Shown here piece after piece: positions 34,949-42,937 of a stretch of DNA of 64,000 nt; the stretch's first letter is position 1, and each line of letters starts with the position of its first letter. The DNA comes from CAYOKT01 sp964404605 (GTDB lineage: Bacteria; Electryoneota; Electryoneia; Electryoneales; Electryoneaceae). Position numbers and translations under genes: made by a program. The stretch spans positions 41,848-105,847 of the forward strand of contig CAYOKT010000002.1 in the NCBI GenBank assembly GCA_964404605.1, written 5' to 3'. Under the pieces are notes generated by a model, which saw only the letters and a list, made by a program, of their open reading frames with translations, searched no databases and was not told the DNA's origin.

Positions 34949-35971
34949 TCAAGAGCACATTTTCCCGAAATCGTGGGGCCGCCGGTAGATTCCGTCTTCA
35001 CGAACGAAAGCGTGGATCAGCCCGCCGGGCGTGATATCGAACGCGGGATTGTAAGCGGCCGACCCGACCGGGGCGATCCTGCACCCCTGGTACTCGAGGA
35101 CCTCCCCGGCCGCCCGCATTTCGACAGGGATGTCCTCACCCGTCTCCGCGCGGGGATCGAACGTGCTCGAAGGAGCGGCGATGTAAAACGGGATGCCGAA
35201 TCGCTCCGCGAGGACCGCGATCTGCAACGTCCCGACCTTGTTGGCGGTGTCGCCGTTCCTCGCGATACGGTCCGCCCCGACGATGATGAAGTCCACCCTT
35301 CTCTCCTGCATCAGCCGCCCGGCGGCGCTGTCGCAGAGGAGAGTCGCCGGAACGCCGAGCCTGCCCAACTCCCACATGGTCAGGCGCGCGCCCTGCCCGA
35401 GGGGCCGGGCCTCGCAGGCATAGATTTCCTTCAGGCGGCCGGCCTCGTGGGCCCTTCGCAGCACGCCGAGAGCCGTCCCGATGCCGCAGGTGACCAGCGC
35501 GCCCGTGTTGCAGTGTGTCAGCGCGACAGAACCTTCCGGCACGAGCTCGAGGCCGTGACGGGCGATCGCTTCGCACATCGCGGCGTCCTCGGCGGCGATC
35601 CGTCCGGCTTCCCGTTCGACGGCGCTCTCCAGCGCCCGGCCGGACTTCCCGTCTGCCGCGGCCCGGATCCGCTCGACGGCACGACCCAGGTTGACCGCCG
35701 TCGGGCGCGCCCCTTCGATCTCGCCCAGGGCCGCTTCCCACGCGGTTCGCTCCCCTCCCGTTTCGCGCAACGCGAGCAGCGCCGCGTACGCCCCCGCGAC
35801 CCCGATCGCCGGCGCTCCGCGGATCGCGAGGCGGCGGACGGCCTCCACCACAACGCGCCACTCCCGCGTGCGGACGACCCGGTCTTCACGGGGAAGGAGA
35901 GTCTGGTCGCGGAAGGCGAGAGCACCTTCCTCCCACCAGAGACCGCGCAGGTCCGGCTCGCAAACGCTCAA
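34949..35971 (-). CDS. mtnA: S-methyl-5-thioribose-1-phosphate isomerase
   Basis: The 340-residue enzyme of the methionine salvage or related DHAP-shunt pathway has the signatures AIRGAPAIGVAGAYA, THCNTGAL, ARPLGQGARLTMWEL, IVGADRIARNGDTANKVGT and the C-terminal NPAFDITPGGLI. It isomerises methylthioribose-1-phosphate to the ribulose form. The start is TTG 35971, overlapping the PfkB stop as TTGA. Other mtn genes are absent from the window. Confidence 0.94.
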   Translation of the reverse strand: MSVCEPDLRGLWWEEGALAFRDQTLLPREDRVVRTREWRVVVEAVRRLAIRGAPAIGVAGAYAALLALRETGGERTAWEAALGEIEGARPTAVNLGRAVERIRAAADGKSGRALESAVEREAGRIAAEDAAMCEAIARHGLELVPEGSVALTHCNTGALVTCGIGTALGVLRRAHEAGRLKEIYACEARPLGQGARLTMWELGRLGVPATLLCDSAAGRLMQERRVDFIIVGADRIARNGDTANKVGTLQIAVLAERFGIPFYIAAPSSTFDPRAETGEDIPVEMRAAGEVLEYQGCRIAPVGSAAYNPAFDITPGGLIHAFVREDGIYRRPHDFGKMCS

Positions 35972-36882
35972 AACCTCGTCATCTCCCGGAAATCCTCCAC
36001 GCGCCGCTCGACCTCGGCCAGGGTCAGGTCACGCGTGCGCCTCAGGGAGAAATCCTCCACGAGGAAGGAGGCGACCACGGAACCATGAACGACCGCCCTG
36101 CGCCAGGCGAGGGAGTCGTCCAGGTCCTGCGAAGCGAGATAGCCGAGGAATCCCCCGGCGAAGGTATCCCCCGCCCCCGTGGGATCGCGGACCTCGGCGA
36201 CCGGGTAGGCTGGCGCGAAAAACAGGTCGCCGTCCCCCTGGATCAACACCGCGCCGTGCTGCCCCTTCTTGACGATGACCGCCCTCGGACCGCGAGCCAT
36301 CAACTCTTCCGCCGCGCGGTAGATGTCGGCGCGGCCCGTGAGCTGAAGCGCCTCCTCGTCGTTGACGATGAGAACATGGCTGCGGCGGATCACCTCCGCG
36401 AGTTCGTCCGGCGTCCCCTGGATCCAGAAATTCATCGTGTCGAGGACCACCAGCTCCGGGCCGACGAGCTGATCGAGGACCCGTAATTGCAGGCCGGGAT
36501 GAATGTTCCCGAGGAACAGGACGGGGGAATCGCGGAAATGGTCCGGGATCTTCGGTTCGAAGTTCTCGAAGACCCCGAGGCTGGTGAACAGGGTGTCGCG
36601 CTTGTTGGGGTCCGCCGTGTCGTAGCGTCCGCCCCAGCGGAAGGTCTCCCCTTCCGCCACCTCCAGGCCGCTGAGGTCCACGGGGCGGTCCCGGAGAAAC
36701 TCGATGTGCTCCATCGGGAAGTCGCTGCCGACCACCGCGACGAGTCTCACCGGGGCGAACAGGCTCGCCGCGGTGGAGAAGAAGAAGGAGGACCCGCCGA
36801 GAATGTCCTCCTCGCGGCCGGCGCTCGACTCGACCGTGTCCAGGGCCGCCGAACCGACGACAAGGATCGGTTTACCGTTCAT
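35968..36882 (-). CDS. PfkB-family sugar kinase
   Basis: The 304-residue kinase has an N-terminal VVGSAALDTVES, ILGGSSFFFSTAASL and the signature DPTGAGDTFAGG (233-244), with a catalytic Asp. It is coupled to mtnA by a 4-nt overlap, so it may phosphorylate a methylthio- or deoxypentose feeding MtnA; that is inference from position. ATG 36882 was chosen over GTG 36885; GAGGGG is at good spacing. Confidence 0.85.
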   Translation of the reverse strand: MNGKPILVVGSAALDTVESSAGREEDILGGSSFFFSTAASLFAPVRLVAVVGSDFPMEHIEFLRDRPVDLSGLEVAEGETFRWGGRYDTADPNKRDTLFTSLGVFENFEPKIPDHFRDSPVLFLGNIHPGLQLRVLDQLVGPELVVLDTMNFWIQGTPDELAEVIRRSHVLIVNDEEALQLTGRADIYRAAEELMARGPRAVIVKKGQHGAVLIQGDGDLFFAPAYPVAEVRDPTGAGDTFAGGFLGYLASQDLDDSLAWRRAVVHGSVVASFLVEDFSLRRTRDLTLAEVERRVEDFREMTRF

Positions 36883-36888
36883 CACCCC

Positions 36889-38496
36889 TCACATTCGTTC
36901 CGGCGCCTCCACGCCCAGCAGGCGCAGCCCTTCCGCGAGCACGATTTGCGACGCCTTGACCAGCGCCGCCCGCGCCGTCGAAACCTTCGCCTCCACCCCG
37001 ACGACCCGGTGGGCGGTGTAGAACTTGTGGAAGGTGGCCGCCAGGTCGTGCAGGTACCCGACCAGTTTCTGCGGTTCACGCGTCTCCGCCGCCCGGGCGA
37101 TCACGTCCCCGAAGCGCTCGAGGTGCTTGACCAGGGCGATCTCCTCGGCGGCTCCCAGCGGCGAAAGGTCCGCCTCCGGCGCAGGGACCGGGCACCCCTC
37201 CTGCCGCAGGATGCCGCAGATTCTCGTGTGGGCGTACTGGACATAATAGACCGGGTTCCGTTCGCTCTGTTCCTTCGCCAGGTCGAGGTCGAAATCGAGG
37301 GGGGTCGAGGTGCGGCGCTGGAGGAAAAAGTAGCGGGTGACATCCCGGCCGACCTCGTCCACCAGCTCCTGCAGGGTGACGAGACGGCCCGCCCGCTTGG
37401 ACATCTTCACCTTCTCGCCGCCCGAGAGCAGGTTGACCTGCTGGACGATGATCACCTCGAGGAAGCCTTCGTGCCCGAGCGCCTTGAGCGCCGCCTGCAT
37501 CCGGCCGACGTAGTCATGGTGATCCGGGCCGAGCAGGTCGACGGCTTCGGTGAAACCGCGTCCGGCCTTGTTCAGGTGGTAGGCGATGTCCGGCAGGAGG
37601 TAGGTCGGGCGGCCCTCGCGGGTGACGAGCACCCGGTCCTGGTCGTCGCCGAATCGTGTCCCGGCGAACCAGACCGCGCCCTCCTTCTCGTACACCGCAT
37701 CCGCGCGGCGCAGGGCTTCGAGCACCTTTTCCGGGCCGTCCCCGCCATGCAGCTCGCTCTCCCGGAACCAGCGGTCGAAGACGACGCCGTACGCCTCCAG
37801 CACCGCCCTCTGCGCCTCGACGTTCAACGCGGCCGCGCGGCGGCCAACTTCGTCCGGGTCGGCATCGGCCGGGGGCGGTCCCTCCGGGAAGAGACGGCGG
37901 GCGAGATCGATGATGTCCTCGCCGTGGTAACCATCCTCGGGGACCTCCTCGCCGCGCGCCCGGGCGATCACCGAGCTCCCCAGGCGGCGCACCTGCCGGC
38001 CGGCATCGTTGACATAGAACTCCGCGAAGGCATGGTAGCCCGCCTTGCGGAGCACCCGGACGAGGCTGTCCCCGATCGCGGCGGCGCGCGCGCTGACGAC
38101 ATTCAACGGCCCGGTGGGGTTGGCGCTGACGAACTCGACGATGACTCTCCGCCCCGCGCCGAACTCCCCGCCGCCGTACTCCGCTCCGCGGACGAGGATC
38201 TCGCGGACGACGCCCCGGTAATGCTCCACGCCGAGCCAGAGGTTGATGAACCCCGGTCCGGCGATCTCCGCCCTCTCGATCTCCGCGGAACCCGCCCGCT
38301 TCACGACTTCCAGGATCTCCCCGGCGACGGTTCGCGGGTTCTCCTTCCGCCGGCCGGCGAAGAGCAGGGCGACGTTGGTCGAGAGATCCCCTTGGTCGGG
38401 CCGTTTCGGCACCGACCAGACGACCCCGGGGCAGTCCCCGCCGACCGCCTCGCGAATCGCGTTCGCAAGGCGATTCCTTATGTCGTTTTCAGCCAT
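36889..38496 (-). CDS. argS: Arginyl-tRNA synthetase with a non-canonical HIGH motif
   Basis: The 535-residue class I synthetase has an N-terminal Add1 domain (RPDQGDLSTNVAL), the catalytic core, KMSKRAG (364-370) and an anticodon-binding DALR domain to the end. The first signature is SANPTGPLNVVSARAAAIGD: NVVS (132-135) replaces the usual HVGH, so both histidines of HIGH are absent. The rest of the active site (YVNDAGRQ, GPDHHDYV) is conserved, so it is very likely a working enzyme of a variant clade. It lies 3 nt after rsfS. Confidence 0.94.
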   Translation of the reverse strand: MAENDIRNRLANAIREAVGGDCPGVVWSVPKRPDQGDLSTNVALLFAGRRKENPRTVAGEILEVVKRAGSAEIERAEIAGPGFINLWLGVEHYRGVVREILVRGAEYGGGEFGAGRRVIVEFVSANPTGPLNVVSARAAAIGDSLVRVLRKAGYHAFAEFYVNDAGRQVRRLGSSVIARARGEEVPEDGYHGEDIIDLARRLFPEGPPPADADPDEVGRRAAALNVEAQRAVLEAYGVVFDRWFRESELHGGDGPEKVLEALRRADAVYEKEGAVWFAGTRFGDDQDRVLVTREGRPTYLLPDIAYHLNKAGRGFTEAVDLLGPDHHDYVGRMQAALKALGHEGFLEVIIVQQVNLLSGGEKVKMSKRAGRLVTLQELVDEVGRDVTRYFFLQRRTSTPLDFDLDLAKEQSERNPVYYVQYAHTRICGILRQEGCPVPAPEADLSPLGAAEEIALVKHLERFGDVIARAAETREPQKLVGYLHDLAATFHKFYTAHRVVGVEAKVSTARAALVKASQIVLAEGLRLLGVEAPERM

Positions 38497-38499
38497 GTC

Positions 38500-38895
38500 T
38501 CAGGAGGAGGAAAGGGTTGTGGGGCTCGCCTCGAGCCGCTCGACAGGCGCATCTCCCCAGAGCTTCTCGAGCTTGTAATACTCGCGCACCTGCGGCTGGA
38601 ACACGTGGGCGACGACATCCCCGTAATCCAGCAGCACCCAGCGGAGATGGGTGTACCCTTCAAGATGATTCGCCCTCATCGCCTCATCGATCGAGCGCAA
38701 CGATCGTTCGACGTGATCGACGATCGCTTTAAGATGCACATCCACCGTCCCGGTGGCAATGACGAAGTAATCGGCCAGCGTGGTCAGGTCGCGGAGATCG
38801 AGGATGAGAACATCTTCCGCCTGCTTGTCCGACATGAACTTCGCGATTTTACGAGCGAGCTGGAGGGAAGTCAAAGGGCAGCCTCGAAGGGTCAC
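38500..38895 (-). CDS. rsfS: Ribosomal silencing factor RsfS
   Basis: The 131-residue DUF143 protein has the family core AEDVLILDLRDLTTLADYFVIATG and WVLLDYGDVVAHVFQPQVREYYKLEKLWGDA. It binds uL14 and blocks 50S joining under starvation. GTG 38895 overlaps the upstream stop (GTGA). Confidence 0.95.
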   Translation of the reverse strand: MTLRGCPLTSLQLARKIAKFMSDKQAEDVLILDLRDLTTLADYFVIATGTVDVHLKAIVDHVERSLRSIDEAMRANHLEGYTHLRWVLLDYGDVVAHVFQPQVREYYKLEKLWGDAPVERLEASPTTLSSS

Positions 38896-39452
38896 GGTTG
38901 CAGGTTTAGGGTTGAGTAATCCTTGCCGAGAACCAGGGTCAGGTCGATGTCGACCAGGTCCGGGTCGGCACGGGAGATGACACGGTGAGAGGGTATCCCG
39001 AGCAGCCCGGCAAGACGCTTCGCCTGCCCGGGGAGAGAACTGCGATCGTAGATGACCGAACTGGGGTAATCCAGGCGGTCGGCGTTCCGGGTGTCGCGGA
39101 TGTCATACCCCCGTGTACGAAGAAGGTTCGCATACTTCGCCGCGAGACCGGAGACTCCGCAACCGTTCAGGATTTCGATCCTGACCGCGCGCTCGAGGGG
39201 CACTTCCGGGGGGAGTTCGCCGGTCTCCGGGAGATCGACCACCGGTTGCGTGTTCTCGGGCACCGCGGCCTGGCCGGCTGTCGCTTTTCCCTGTTCGGCA
39301 AGCTGGGCGCCGCGCCTCGCGGCGGGTTTCACACCCGCGATATTCCCACGGAAGGGGACGAGGAGAAAAATGAGGACGACAGCGAGCAACAACACCTGGA
39401 GGGCGACAAGCACCGTGAGCAGGTTCAACCTGCGCTCGAGTCCGCCTGACAT
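38892..39452 (-). CDS. Single-span membrane protein with LytR_C domain
   Basis: The 186-residue protein has a membrane helix (~9-32), a ~55-residue linker and a LytR C-terminal domain (~88-186: VRIEILNGCGVSGLAAKYANLLRTRGYDI, with a YPSSVIYDRS segment). No LytR-CpsA-Psr catalytic domain is present. Such proteins commonly precede rsfS. ATG 39452 was chosen; an upstream ATG at 39488 would place a 19-bp palindrome (39457-39475) inside the coding region. Confidence 0.8.
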   Translation of the reverse strand: MSGGLERRLNLLTVLVALQVLLLAVVLIFLLVPFRGNIAGVKPAARRGAQLAEQGKATAGQAAVPENTQPVVDLPETGELPPEVPLERAVRIEILNGCGVSGLAAKYANLLRTRGYDIRDTRNADRLDYPSSVIYDRSSLPGQAKRLAGLLGIPSHRVISRADPDLVDIDLTLVLGKDYSTLNLQP

Positions 39453-39550
39453 GTGACGCCCCGTGTCACGGGGCGGTACACGGGTCATCCGGCCTACTCC
39501 CTCCGTTTAGAGTCTCTTTCCAACCCTCCCCCGCGCCCGGGGTCGCTTGA

Positions 39551-39711
39551 AACCCTGTCATCGAAGCTGACAGGGCCGCCCCTCGAATTGACAGGGCCAC
39601 CCCCGAAGCTGGGCAGCGTGGCCCGGGACTTCAGTCCCGGGTTTCATTCCCAACCTTCCCGCGCCAGGGGTGGTGTGAAACCCTGTCATCGGAGCTGACA
39701 GGGCCACCCCC
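39551..39711. repeat. Repeated CCCTGTCA hairpins
   Basis: CCCTGTCA and TGACAGGG form a stem around a 7-base loop at 39553-39575 and again at 39681-39703, both followed by GCC(G/A)CCCC; a half-copy TGACAGGGCCACCCC lies at 39589-39603. The 39489-39744 region contains these, copy B of the dispersed element, and no gene. Confidence 0.6.
39618..39647 (-). repeat. Dispersed palindromic element, copy B (ends only)
   Basis: On the minus strand ATGAAACCCGGGACT is followed after GA by AGTCCCGGGCCAC. These are the two outer ends of copies A and D joined directly, with the ~55-base interior missing. Confidence 0.6.
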
Positions 39712-39744
39712 GCCGGGGCGGGTTACCTCCTCGAAGTGCGGTAC

Positions 39745-39844
39745 NNNNNNNNNNNNNNNNNNNNNNNNNNNNNNNNNNNNNNNNNNNNNNNNNNNNNNNN
39801 NNNNNNNNNNNNNNNNNNNNNNNNNNNNNNNNNNNNNNNNNNNN
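39745..39844. other. Assembly gap (100 N), probably a k-mer contig join
   Basis: The 55 bases before the gap (39690-39744) are identical to the 55 bases after it (39845-39899). Exactly 55 identical bases at both contig ends, with a fixed-size N run, is the pattern of contigs that overlap by the assembler's k-mer. The true distance is probably shorter than shown, with the sequence continuous. Confidence 0.85.
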
Positions 39845-39877
39845 CGGAGCTGACAGGGCCACCCCCGCCGGGGCGGG

Positions 39878-40441
39878 TTACCTCCTCGAAGTGCGGTACG
39901 GGTCAGCCCACCAGAATTGATCGTAACGGTAGCCCCCCCAAGGAAACTCGCTGCCATATCTCCCGTACCGGGAGGAGATCATCCCCGCCGGAAGACGGTC
40001 CACCGAGAAACGGAGAAAGACGTTGTCCCGCGGCCGCCAATCCAGGTCCGCGCCTCCGAAAAACTGCGCCTCGTTGAACAGGTTCGTGAGTGCCGACTGT
40101 CCCGGCAGCGCGTTCGAGCCCGTCGCGAAGGGATCGTTCGCCACACCGAGCCGCAGGCGGAAGAGCACGGGAGCATCGAAACGGTAGGTCATCGTGTTCA
40201 GGTAGTACCCCTGGGTGAACCCTTCGCCCCCGAAGCTGGCGTAGGTCATCCCCATCTGGTGGCTCATGGCGATCCGGGATGGATCCAGAATACCGTAAAA
40301 GACACTCCCAAGATCGACCGGCCGGGAGATGTACTCTTTCGGCGAGGGATCATGGGTTTCGCGGTAAGGAGTCTGCCCGAACGCCAAGCCCGCCAACAGC
40401 AGGACGGCGATCAGCGGGATGAGAACCCTGAACCTGTTCAT
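39878..40441 (-). CDS. Small secreted protein of unknown function
   Basis: The 187-residue protein has a signal peptide (~1-20, cleavage near AFG-QTP). The mature part is beta-rich, with YYLNTMTYRF and LRLGVANDPFATGSNA, suggesting a small barrel-like protein. I do not recognise a family. GAAGGAGG precedes ATG 40441. Its last ~22 bases fall in the 55-base word duplicated around the gap, so a copy of the 3' end also appears before the gap. Confidence 0.7.
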   Translation of the reverse strand: MNRFRVLIPLIAVLLLAGLAFGQTPYRETHDPSPKEYISRPVDLGSVFYGILDPSRIAMSHQMGMTYASFGGEGFTQGYYLNTMTYRFDAPVLFRLRLGVANDPFATGSNALPGQSALTNLFNEAQFFGGADLDWRPRDNVFLRFSVDRLPAGMISSRYGRYGSEFPWGGYRYDQFWWADPYRTSRR

Positions 40442-40488
40442 GCCTGCCTCCTTCACCAGCGAAAGGTAGCGGGGGAACGAGCGATAAA

Positions 40489-41238
40489 TCAAGCCATCTT
40501 CCGTTCCGCCCAGATGCTGTTCGCGCGCGCCAGGTCCTCGGGCGTGTTGATCCCGTGAACCTCTTCGAAACGCCCCGGCAGGGCCGCAACGTGCAAACCG
40601 CGGTCGAAAAAACGCCGGAACACGTCAGGCAGGTAGTACTCCCCCTGCGCGTTGTCGTTGTCGAGGGTCTCCAGCGCCTCGAACAGGGGAGCGACGCGGA
40701 AGATGTAGATCCCGGAGTTGATCTCGGTGACCTCGAGTTCGCCGGGGGTGCAGTCCCTGTCCTCGCGGATGGCGATCACCCGGCCGTCCTCTCCGCGAAG
40801 GACACGGCCATACCCCGACGGGTCCGGCGCCTCCGCGGTGATCATCGTCGCCACCGCTCCCTGCCTTCGGTGGTACGCGATGACCGACCGCAAGGTTTCC
40901 ACGGAGAGCAGCGGGACATCGCCGGATAGGACGACGACATCCCCCCCGCCGCCTTCAAGATACTCCCTCGCCGCGAGGACGGCGTGCCCGGTGCCGAGCT
41001 GCCGTTCCTGCACGGCATATTGCACCCCCTCGCGGCGCACCACGGGGATCACCCGCTCCCGGCCATGACCGACGACGACGACGACCGGGTCCGCTCCGCA
41101 CCCCCGGGCCTGCCGGATCACATGCAGAATCAGCGGCTCTCCGCCGACTTCGTGCAGCACCTTCGGCAGCTCCGATTTCATCCGCTTGCCGTGTCCGGCG
41201 GCGAGGATGACGGCGGCAAGGGATTGTGTCCCGCTCAT
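40489..41238 (-). CDS. GlmU-type nucleotidyltransferase lacking the acetyltransferase domain
   Basis: The 249-residue protein has the GlmU pyrophosphorylase sequence: AVILAAGHGKRMKSELPKVLHEVGG, QLGTGHAVLAA, VLSGDVPLL and EINSGIYIF. Normal GlmU is ~450 residues with a C-terminal hexapeptide domain; here the gene ends after EEVHGINTPEDLARAN. It likely makes UDP-GlcNAc from GlcNAc-1-P (or a related NDP-sugar), with acetylation done by another protein. ATG 41238 overlaps the panC stop (ATGA). Confidence 0.85.
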   Translation of the reverse strand: MSGTQSLAAVILAAGHGKRMKSELPKVLHEVGGEPLILHVIRQARGCGADPVVVVVGHGRERVIPVVRREGVQYAVQERQLGTGHAVLAAREYLEGGGGDVVVLSGDVPLLSVETLRSVIAYHRRQGAVATMITAEAPDPSGYGRVLRGEDGRVIAIREDRDCTPGELEVTEINSGIYIFRVAPLFEALETLDNDNAQGEYYLPDVFRRFFDRGLHVAALPGRFEEVHGINTPEDLARANSIWAERKMA

Positions 41239-42092
41239 GGTTCCCCGTCCGAGAAGAAGATGTTGTCGATGAGACGCACGCCCCCGAAACGGACGGCGAG
41301 GGCGAGCAGGCAACTCTCGTCCGCCCGCTGCACCGGGTGCATCGTCTCCCAGCTCACAAGCTCGATATAGTCGATTTCGCCGTCCGGGGCCTGCTCCTCG
41401 AGCATCCGGCGCACCTGGGCCACAAGCCTGCCCGGGTCGCGCTCCCCCTCGTCGAACGCCCGCCGCGCGGCGGACAGCGCCCTGAACAGCGCCGGCGCCT
41501 GCGCGCGATGCTCCGGCGCCAGGCGCACGTTCCGGCTGGAGAGGGCGAGACCGTCCTCCTCGCGAACGATGGGCGCGACGACGATGCGGACCCCGAGATG
41601 CAGGTCCTCGCTCATCTGCCGGATGATGCGCGCCTGCTGGGCGTCCTTGCGGCCGAACACCGCCACATGGGGGCGGACGACGTTGAACAGCTTCGCCACG
41701 ATGGTGCAGACGCCGCGGAAATGGCCCGGCCGGCTGGCGCCGCAGAGGGTCTCCCCGAGGCGCTCGACCTCGACGAAGCTGTCGTAGCCCGGCGGGTACA
41801 TCTCCGCCGAGGCCGGCAGCCAGACGACATCCACACCCCGCTCCCCGCAGAGCCGGAGGTCGCGCTCCTCGTCACGCGGGTAGGTCTCGAAATCCTCGTT
41901 GGGGCCGAACTGGGTGGGGTTGACATAGATGCTGACGACGACGTGGCCGGCTTCCCTCTTCGCGCGGTCGACCAGCGCGAGATGTCCCTCGTGCAGGTAT
42001 CCCATCGTCGGGACGAAGGCGATCGTCCCGCCCGCGGCGATTCGCCCGGCGGACCAGGATCGCATCTCCCCGACACCGCGCAGGATCTTCAT
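41235..42092 (-). CDS. panC: Pantothenate synthetase
   Basis: The 285-residue enzyme joins pantoate and beta-alanine with ATP. PTMGYLHEGHLALV carries the HIGH-type motif; NPTQFGPNEDFETYPR, FGRKDAQQ and SSRN follow in the family order. It overlaps panB (ATGA), forming a coenzyme A precursor pair. Confidence 0.95.
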   Translation of the reverse strand: MKILRGVGEMRSWSAGRIAAGGTIAFVPTMGYLHEGHLALVDRAKREAGHVVVSIYVNPTQFGPNEDFETYPRDEERDLRLCGERGVDVVWLPASAEMYPPGYDSFVEVERLGETLCGASRPGHFRGVCTIVAKLFNVVRPHVAVFGRKDAQQARIIRQMSEDLHLGVRIVVAPIVREEDGLALSSRNVRLAPEHRAQAPALFRALSAARRAFDEGERDPGRLVAQVRRMLEEQAPDGEIDYIELVSWETMHPVQRADESCLLALAVRFGGVRLIDNIFFSDGEP

Positions 42093-42901
42093 TTCGCGGA
42101 AAAGCTCTCGTTCTCGCCGGGAAAATCGCCCTTCCGGATGTCCTCGATGTACCGGCTGACGGCCTCCCTGACCAGCTTGCCGCCCTCGAGGTAGCGCCGG
42201 ACGAAGCGGAACTTCATCCCGGAGAGGCCGAAGAGGTCGTAATTGACCAGGATCTGCCCGTCGCAGTGCGGTCCGGACGCGATGCCGATGGTCGGGATCG
42301 CCAGCCGGGCCGTCACCTCGCGGGCGAGTTCCAGCGGAATCTTCTCGAGGACGAGGGAGAAAGCGCCCGCCTCCTGCAGGGCGACGGCATCGCGCTTGAT
42401 CCGCTCCGCTTCCAGCTCCTCCACCCCGCGGAGTTCGTGCCCCCCGAACGCATGAATCGACTGCGGGGTCAGCCCGAGGTGCCCCATCACCGGCACCCCG
42501 ACGCGGGTGAGGCGGTCGATGCTCTCCAGCATGGGCGCGCCGCCTTCGATCTTCACCGCTTCCGCGTGCCCCTCCTTCACCAGCCTGAGGGCGGCCTCGA
42601 TCGTCTTCTCCGGGGTCACCTGGAAGGAGCCGAAGGGCATGTCGGCGACGAGGAGCGCGTGCTTCACCCCGCGCGAGACGCTCTTCGTGAGGAAGACCAT
42701 CTCATCGAGGGTGACGGAGAGGGTGTTCGGGTCGCCGGCGATGACCATCCCGGCGGAGTCCCCGACGAGGATGATGTCGATCCCGGCGGCGTCCTCGAGC
42801 GCGGCGAAGGAGGCATCGTACGCCGTGAGGGCGGCGATCTTCCGCCCCTCCCGCTTCATCGCCCGGATTCCGGGCACGGTGATCTTGCGGTCGCTTTTCA
42901 T
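42089..42901 (-). CDS. panB: 3-methyl-2-oxobutanoate hydroxymethyltransferase
   Basis: The 270-residue TIM-barrel enzyme has LTAYDASFA, VGDSAGMVIAG (metal ligand Asp), ADMPFGSFQ, VKIEGG and MGHLGLTPQS. It makes ketopantoate from alpha-ketoisovalerate and methylene-THF. ATG 42901 was preferred over GTG 42904. Confidence 0.95.
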   Translation of the reverse strand: MKSDRKITVPGIRAMKREGRKIAALTAYDASFAALEDAAGIDIILVGDSAGMVIAGDPNTLSVTLDEMVFLTKSVSRGVKHALLVADMPFGSFQVTPEKTIEAALRLVKEGHAEAVKIEGGAPMLESIDRLTRVGVPVMGHLGLTPQSIHAFGGHELRGVEELEAERIKRDAVALQEAGAFSLVLEKIPLELAREVTARLAIPTIGIASGPHCDGQILVNYDLFGLSGMKFRFVRRYLEGGKLVREAVSRYIEDIRKGDFPGENESFSAK

Positions 42902-42937
42902 CACGCACCTCCCCGCCCAACGGGCGTTTCCCGCAGC

